Positions 33,144 to 34,839 of a DNA stretch of 34,839 nucleotides are shown one piece after another. The stretch spans positions 1 to 34,839 of the forward strand of contig CAJWRJ010000017.1 in the NCBI GenBank assembly GCA_913046215.1, in the 5' to 3' direction. Numbering within the stretch: position 1 is the first letter of the stretch; every line of letters begins with the position of its first letter. The notes beneath the pieces are model-generated. The model had not been told where the DNA came from. It worked only from the letters and a program-made list of their open reading frames with translations, and did no database searches. The stretch comes from an uncultured Legionellales bacterium. Lineage in GTDB: Bacteria > Pseudomonadota > Gammaproteobacteria > Eutrophobiales > Eutrophobiaceae. Both the position numbers and the translations under genes were made by a program.

Positions 33144-33899
33144 ATGACATTAAGAATATTTTTTTTACTCATCACTATTTTTTTCAATGGGAATGTTTTA
33201 GCTGAAAAAGAATATGATGCTATTGAATTTCGGGAGCTAAATTTGTCGCTTATCGCTGCGGCTAGAGATGGAGACATAGATAGTGTAAGAAAACGTCTTG
33301 ATGAGGGCGCGTCAATTAAGGCGAGAAATCGCTTTGGTAATACAGCGCTGATCTCAGCAACAAGAGCCGGTAATCTTGACATTGTTAAGTTGCTTGTCGA
33401 GGAGGGCTCAAATGTCGATATGTTAAATACCAATGCTGAAACTGCCATAATGAATGCTGCATCACGAGGACATGAGGACATAGTCAGGTATCTAATCGAT
33501 AAGAATGCTGATATTCACAAGCTGAGTGTTAAAAATATTTCAGCACTTATGGAGGCTGTTTTTGCTAATCATGAATCCATAGTAAAAATCTTTCTTAAGT
33601 TGTACGCAGATGTAAGTGTTATTGATTGGTCGGGAAAGACAGCACTTAATTATGCATCAGCAAATGGTAATGTGAAGATTATTAAGTTACTAGTGGAGCA
33701 TGGAGCGGATATTAATCGTCAAACTAAGAATGATTTAACATCATTAATGTGGGCAACAGGCTATCAAAAAACCGAAGCTGTAAAAATTTTATTACAATTA
33801 GGCGCTGACAAATCGTTAAGAGATAATCGCGGTTTAACGGCATTAATGATCGCAAAAGAGAATAATTTCAAGGAAATCATTAAGCTTTTAGAGCAGTAA
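33144..33899 (+). CDS. Exported ankyrin-repeat protein
   Basis: A 251-aa protein. A signal peptide (cleavage near VLA-EK, residue 20) precedes about seven ankyrin repeats covering nearly the whole mature protein. Repeat 2 is GNTALISATRAGNLDIVKLL and repeat 5 is GKTALNYASANGNVKIIKLL, each followed by a GADI-type turn. Repeats 1, 4 and 6 are degenerate. Ankyrins bind protein partners; a periplasmic location recalls AnkB-type proteins. Its partner is unknown. It follows the small lipoprotein and is convergent with a cytochrome gene. Confidence 0.88.
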   Translation: MTLRIFFLLITIFFNGNVLAEKEYDAIEFRELNLSLIAAARDGDIDSVRKRLDEGASIKARNRFGNTALISATRAGNLDIVKLLVEEGSNVDMLNTNAETAIMNAASRGHEDIVRYLIDKNADIHKLSVKNISALMEAVFANHESIVKIFLKLYADVSVIDWSGKTALNYASANGNVKIIKLLVEHGADINRQTKNDLTSLMWATGYQKTEAVKILLQLGADKSLRDNRGLTALMIAKENNFKEIIKLLEQ

Positions 33900-33931
33900 G
33901 TTTCTAAATAGAAAATCCTGTTTGCTAAAGT

Positions 33932-34528
33932 TTAAGGTTTAAAACCCGCAAGATAATCTGCGAGAGCATCAATCGCTTCGTCACTAGTATCAGCAAACAA
34001 TGAATTTTTAGCAGCAGAGTTTGTTCGAACCTTATTTTTAAAATCTAGCATTATTTTTTTCAAATATTCGTAATTCTGTCCTGATAACCTAGGAGTTCCG
34101 CTCGCGCCCTCAAAACCACCGAGATGGCATTGCACACATTGTCCTGCTGAAATGTTTTGTTTTGCAATCTTGGCCTTGTTAGGGTCTGACTCATACTTAA
34201 TTTCTGGCCATGCTTGCTCAGAGAAATATCCAGCAAGTAGTTTCATTTCATCCTTGTTAAGGTCTTGAACCATGGCAGCCATTACTTCGTTCTTGCGCAG
34301 GCCTGATTTTAAATCCTTAAGTTGGACATAACTATAATAGAAGTTTTGACCAGCGAGAATTGGATATACAGGCATAATCGTTACACCAGAATCTCCATGG
34401 CATGAAGCACACAACTGGATCTTACCTTTCATTTTTGCATTCATTTCCGGGGAGCTACTCTCCTCTGCATATGAAGTTGAGATAGAGTAGAGGACAAATA
34501 ATAATGTGATGATATATTTTTGGAACAT
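33932..34528 (-). CDS. Diheme cytochrome c (c4-like)
   Basis: A 198-aa periplasmic protein with a signal peptide (cleavage near SYA-EE). Two class I heme sites: C40-ASC-H44 and C131-VQC-H135, one in each half, as in cytochrome c4-like diheme proteins. Met residues for axial ligands are present in the first half (VMAAMVQDL); the second ligand is less clear. It lies downstream of a PQQ-dependent dehydrogenase on the same strand and is a plausible electron acceptor for it. A terminator separates the two genes, so its expression may depend on readthrough or its own promoter. Confidence 0.9.
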   Translation of the reverse strand: MFQKYIITLLFVLYSISTSYAEESSSPEMNAKMKGKIQLCASCHGDSGVTIMPVYPILAGQNFYYSYVQLKDLKSGLRKNEVMAAMVQDLNKDEMKLLAGYFSEQAWPEIKYESDPNKAKIAKQNISAGQCVQCHLGGFEGASGTPRLSGQNYEYLKKIMLDFKNKVRTNSAAKNSLFADTSDEAIDALADYLAGFKP

Positions 34529-34593
34529 AGTAAATTCCTTATTTTTATATATGACTTGTTATTACATTAAATCGTTCAGCTGTGTTTGTTAGT

Positions 34594-34623
34594 TAAAAAA
34601 ACGGCCACCATAAAGGCGGCCGT
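34594..34623 (-). terminator. Intrinsic terminator between PQQ-dehydrogenase and cytochrome c genes
   Basis: Read on the minus strand: ACGGCCGCC, 5-nt loop, GGTGGCCGT (nine pairs with one G-U), then a run of seven T. It sits 23 nt after the dehydrogenase stop and ahead of the cytochrome gene. Confidence 0.92.
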
Positions 34624-34645
34624 TCATTAACACACTTTGTTATAA

Positions 34646-34839
34646 TTATTTCAATTTGTAGGCAATAATTTCATTACCACGCTTTGAGTTAATTTGTGCA
34701 TTACCACCAGAACCAACTACGATGTATTGCTCACCACCAACATTATATGAAGATGGAGGTGCATTAACACCAGCATTAGTCTGATCTTGCCACATTAATT
34801 CACCGGTAGTTGAGTTATAAGCTTTGAAAAGCCCATTTG
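34646..34839 (-). CDS. PQQ-dependent dehydrogenase, C-terminal end (partial)
   Basis: The 64 residues before the stop codon read NGLFKAYNSTTGELMWQDQT, then AGVNAPPSSYNVGGEQYIVV, then GSGGNAQINSKRGNEIIAYK and LK. This is the last propeller repeat of quinoproteins: GLFKAYNSTTGELMWQ with Trp docking, GVNAPP and QYIVVGSGGN. It fits PQQ-dependent alcohol/methanol or glucose-type dehydrogenases. The upstream catalytic part is outside the window, so substrate, metal (Ca or lanthanide) and any heme domain cannot be told. It is followed by a strong terminator and then a diheme cytochrome c gene. Confidence 0.87.
   Translation of the reverse strand, partial: NGLFKAYNSTTGELMWQDQTNAGVNAPPSSYNVGGEQYIVVGSGGNAQINSKRGNEIIAYKLK

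Overview
The window is AT-rich chromosomal DNA of a Gammaproteobacterium. The 23S and 5S rRNA ends are of gammaproteobacterial type. The housekeeping order recG-ridA-spoT-rpoZ-gmk-yicC // rph-rdgB-hemW, the birA-coaX pair and the ubiC-ubiA pair all fit that class. Genus cannot be read from the sequence. A PQQ-dependent dehydrogenase with a diheme cytochrome at the right edge, and a PQQ-associated type of metallo-hydrolase near the left edge, suggest an aerobic bacterium that oxidises alcohols or other small organics through periplasmic quinoproteins. No transposase, integrase, phage gene or CRISPR array was seen.

Layout. 1-600: 3' end of 23S, then 5S and its terminator. 595-6719: a region with a sulfur theme: short CysH, TauE/SafE anion exporter and mercaptopyruvate sulfurtransferase. 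Embedded in it are an exported protein behind a good Fur box, a small FmdB-like protein, the metallo-hydrolase and a DUF465 protein. 4868-8589: two FHA-domain proteins flank the sulfurtransferase. Three evenly spaced CRP-type palindromes lie between the first FHA gene and the sulfurtransferase, and the second FHA protein carries a periplasmic vWA domain. 8660-10536: birA, coaX and an unusual tRNA-Thr(UGU). 10583-14247: a cell-wall module made of a TPR/coiled-coil protein, a YkuD L,D-transpeptidase or carboxypeptidase sharing its C-terminal domain, and a periplasmic M14 peptidase facing them. 14237-22285: a long minus-strand block (yicC, gmk, rpoZ, spoT, ridA, recG, ubiC, ubiA). 22397-24894: rph-rdgB-hemW on the plus strand.

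24902-34528 is mixed accessory and housekeeping content: YjbQ, HD-domain protein, SGNH lipoprotein, MAPEG protein, NYN nuclease, dUTPase, EamA transporter, alpha/beta hydrolase, MerR regulator divergent from a nitroreductase, Blc lipocalin, a small lipoprotein, a periplasmic ankyrin protein and a diheme cytochrome c. The window ends inside the C-terminus of a PQQ dehydrogenase gene that is separated from the cytochrome gene by a strong terminator.

The most interesting points are: the phased triple CRP-type sites; the FHA pair with the acidic, threonine-containing tail on the vWA-FHA protein; the paired cell-wall proteins sharing a domain, one with a perfect 135-bp tandem duplication; the Fur box upstream of an unknown exported protein; and the tRNA-Thr with a glycine-like body and U73. 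Several starts were moved inward from the longest open frame because the first codon was a TTG with a better ATG downstream. Three genes (ubiC, recG, rdgB) appear to start with TTG.
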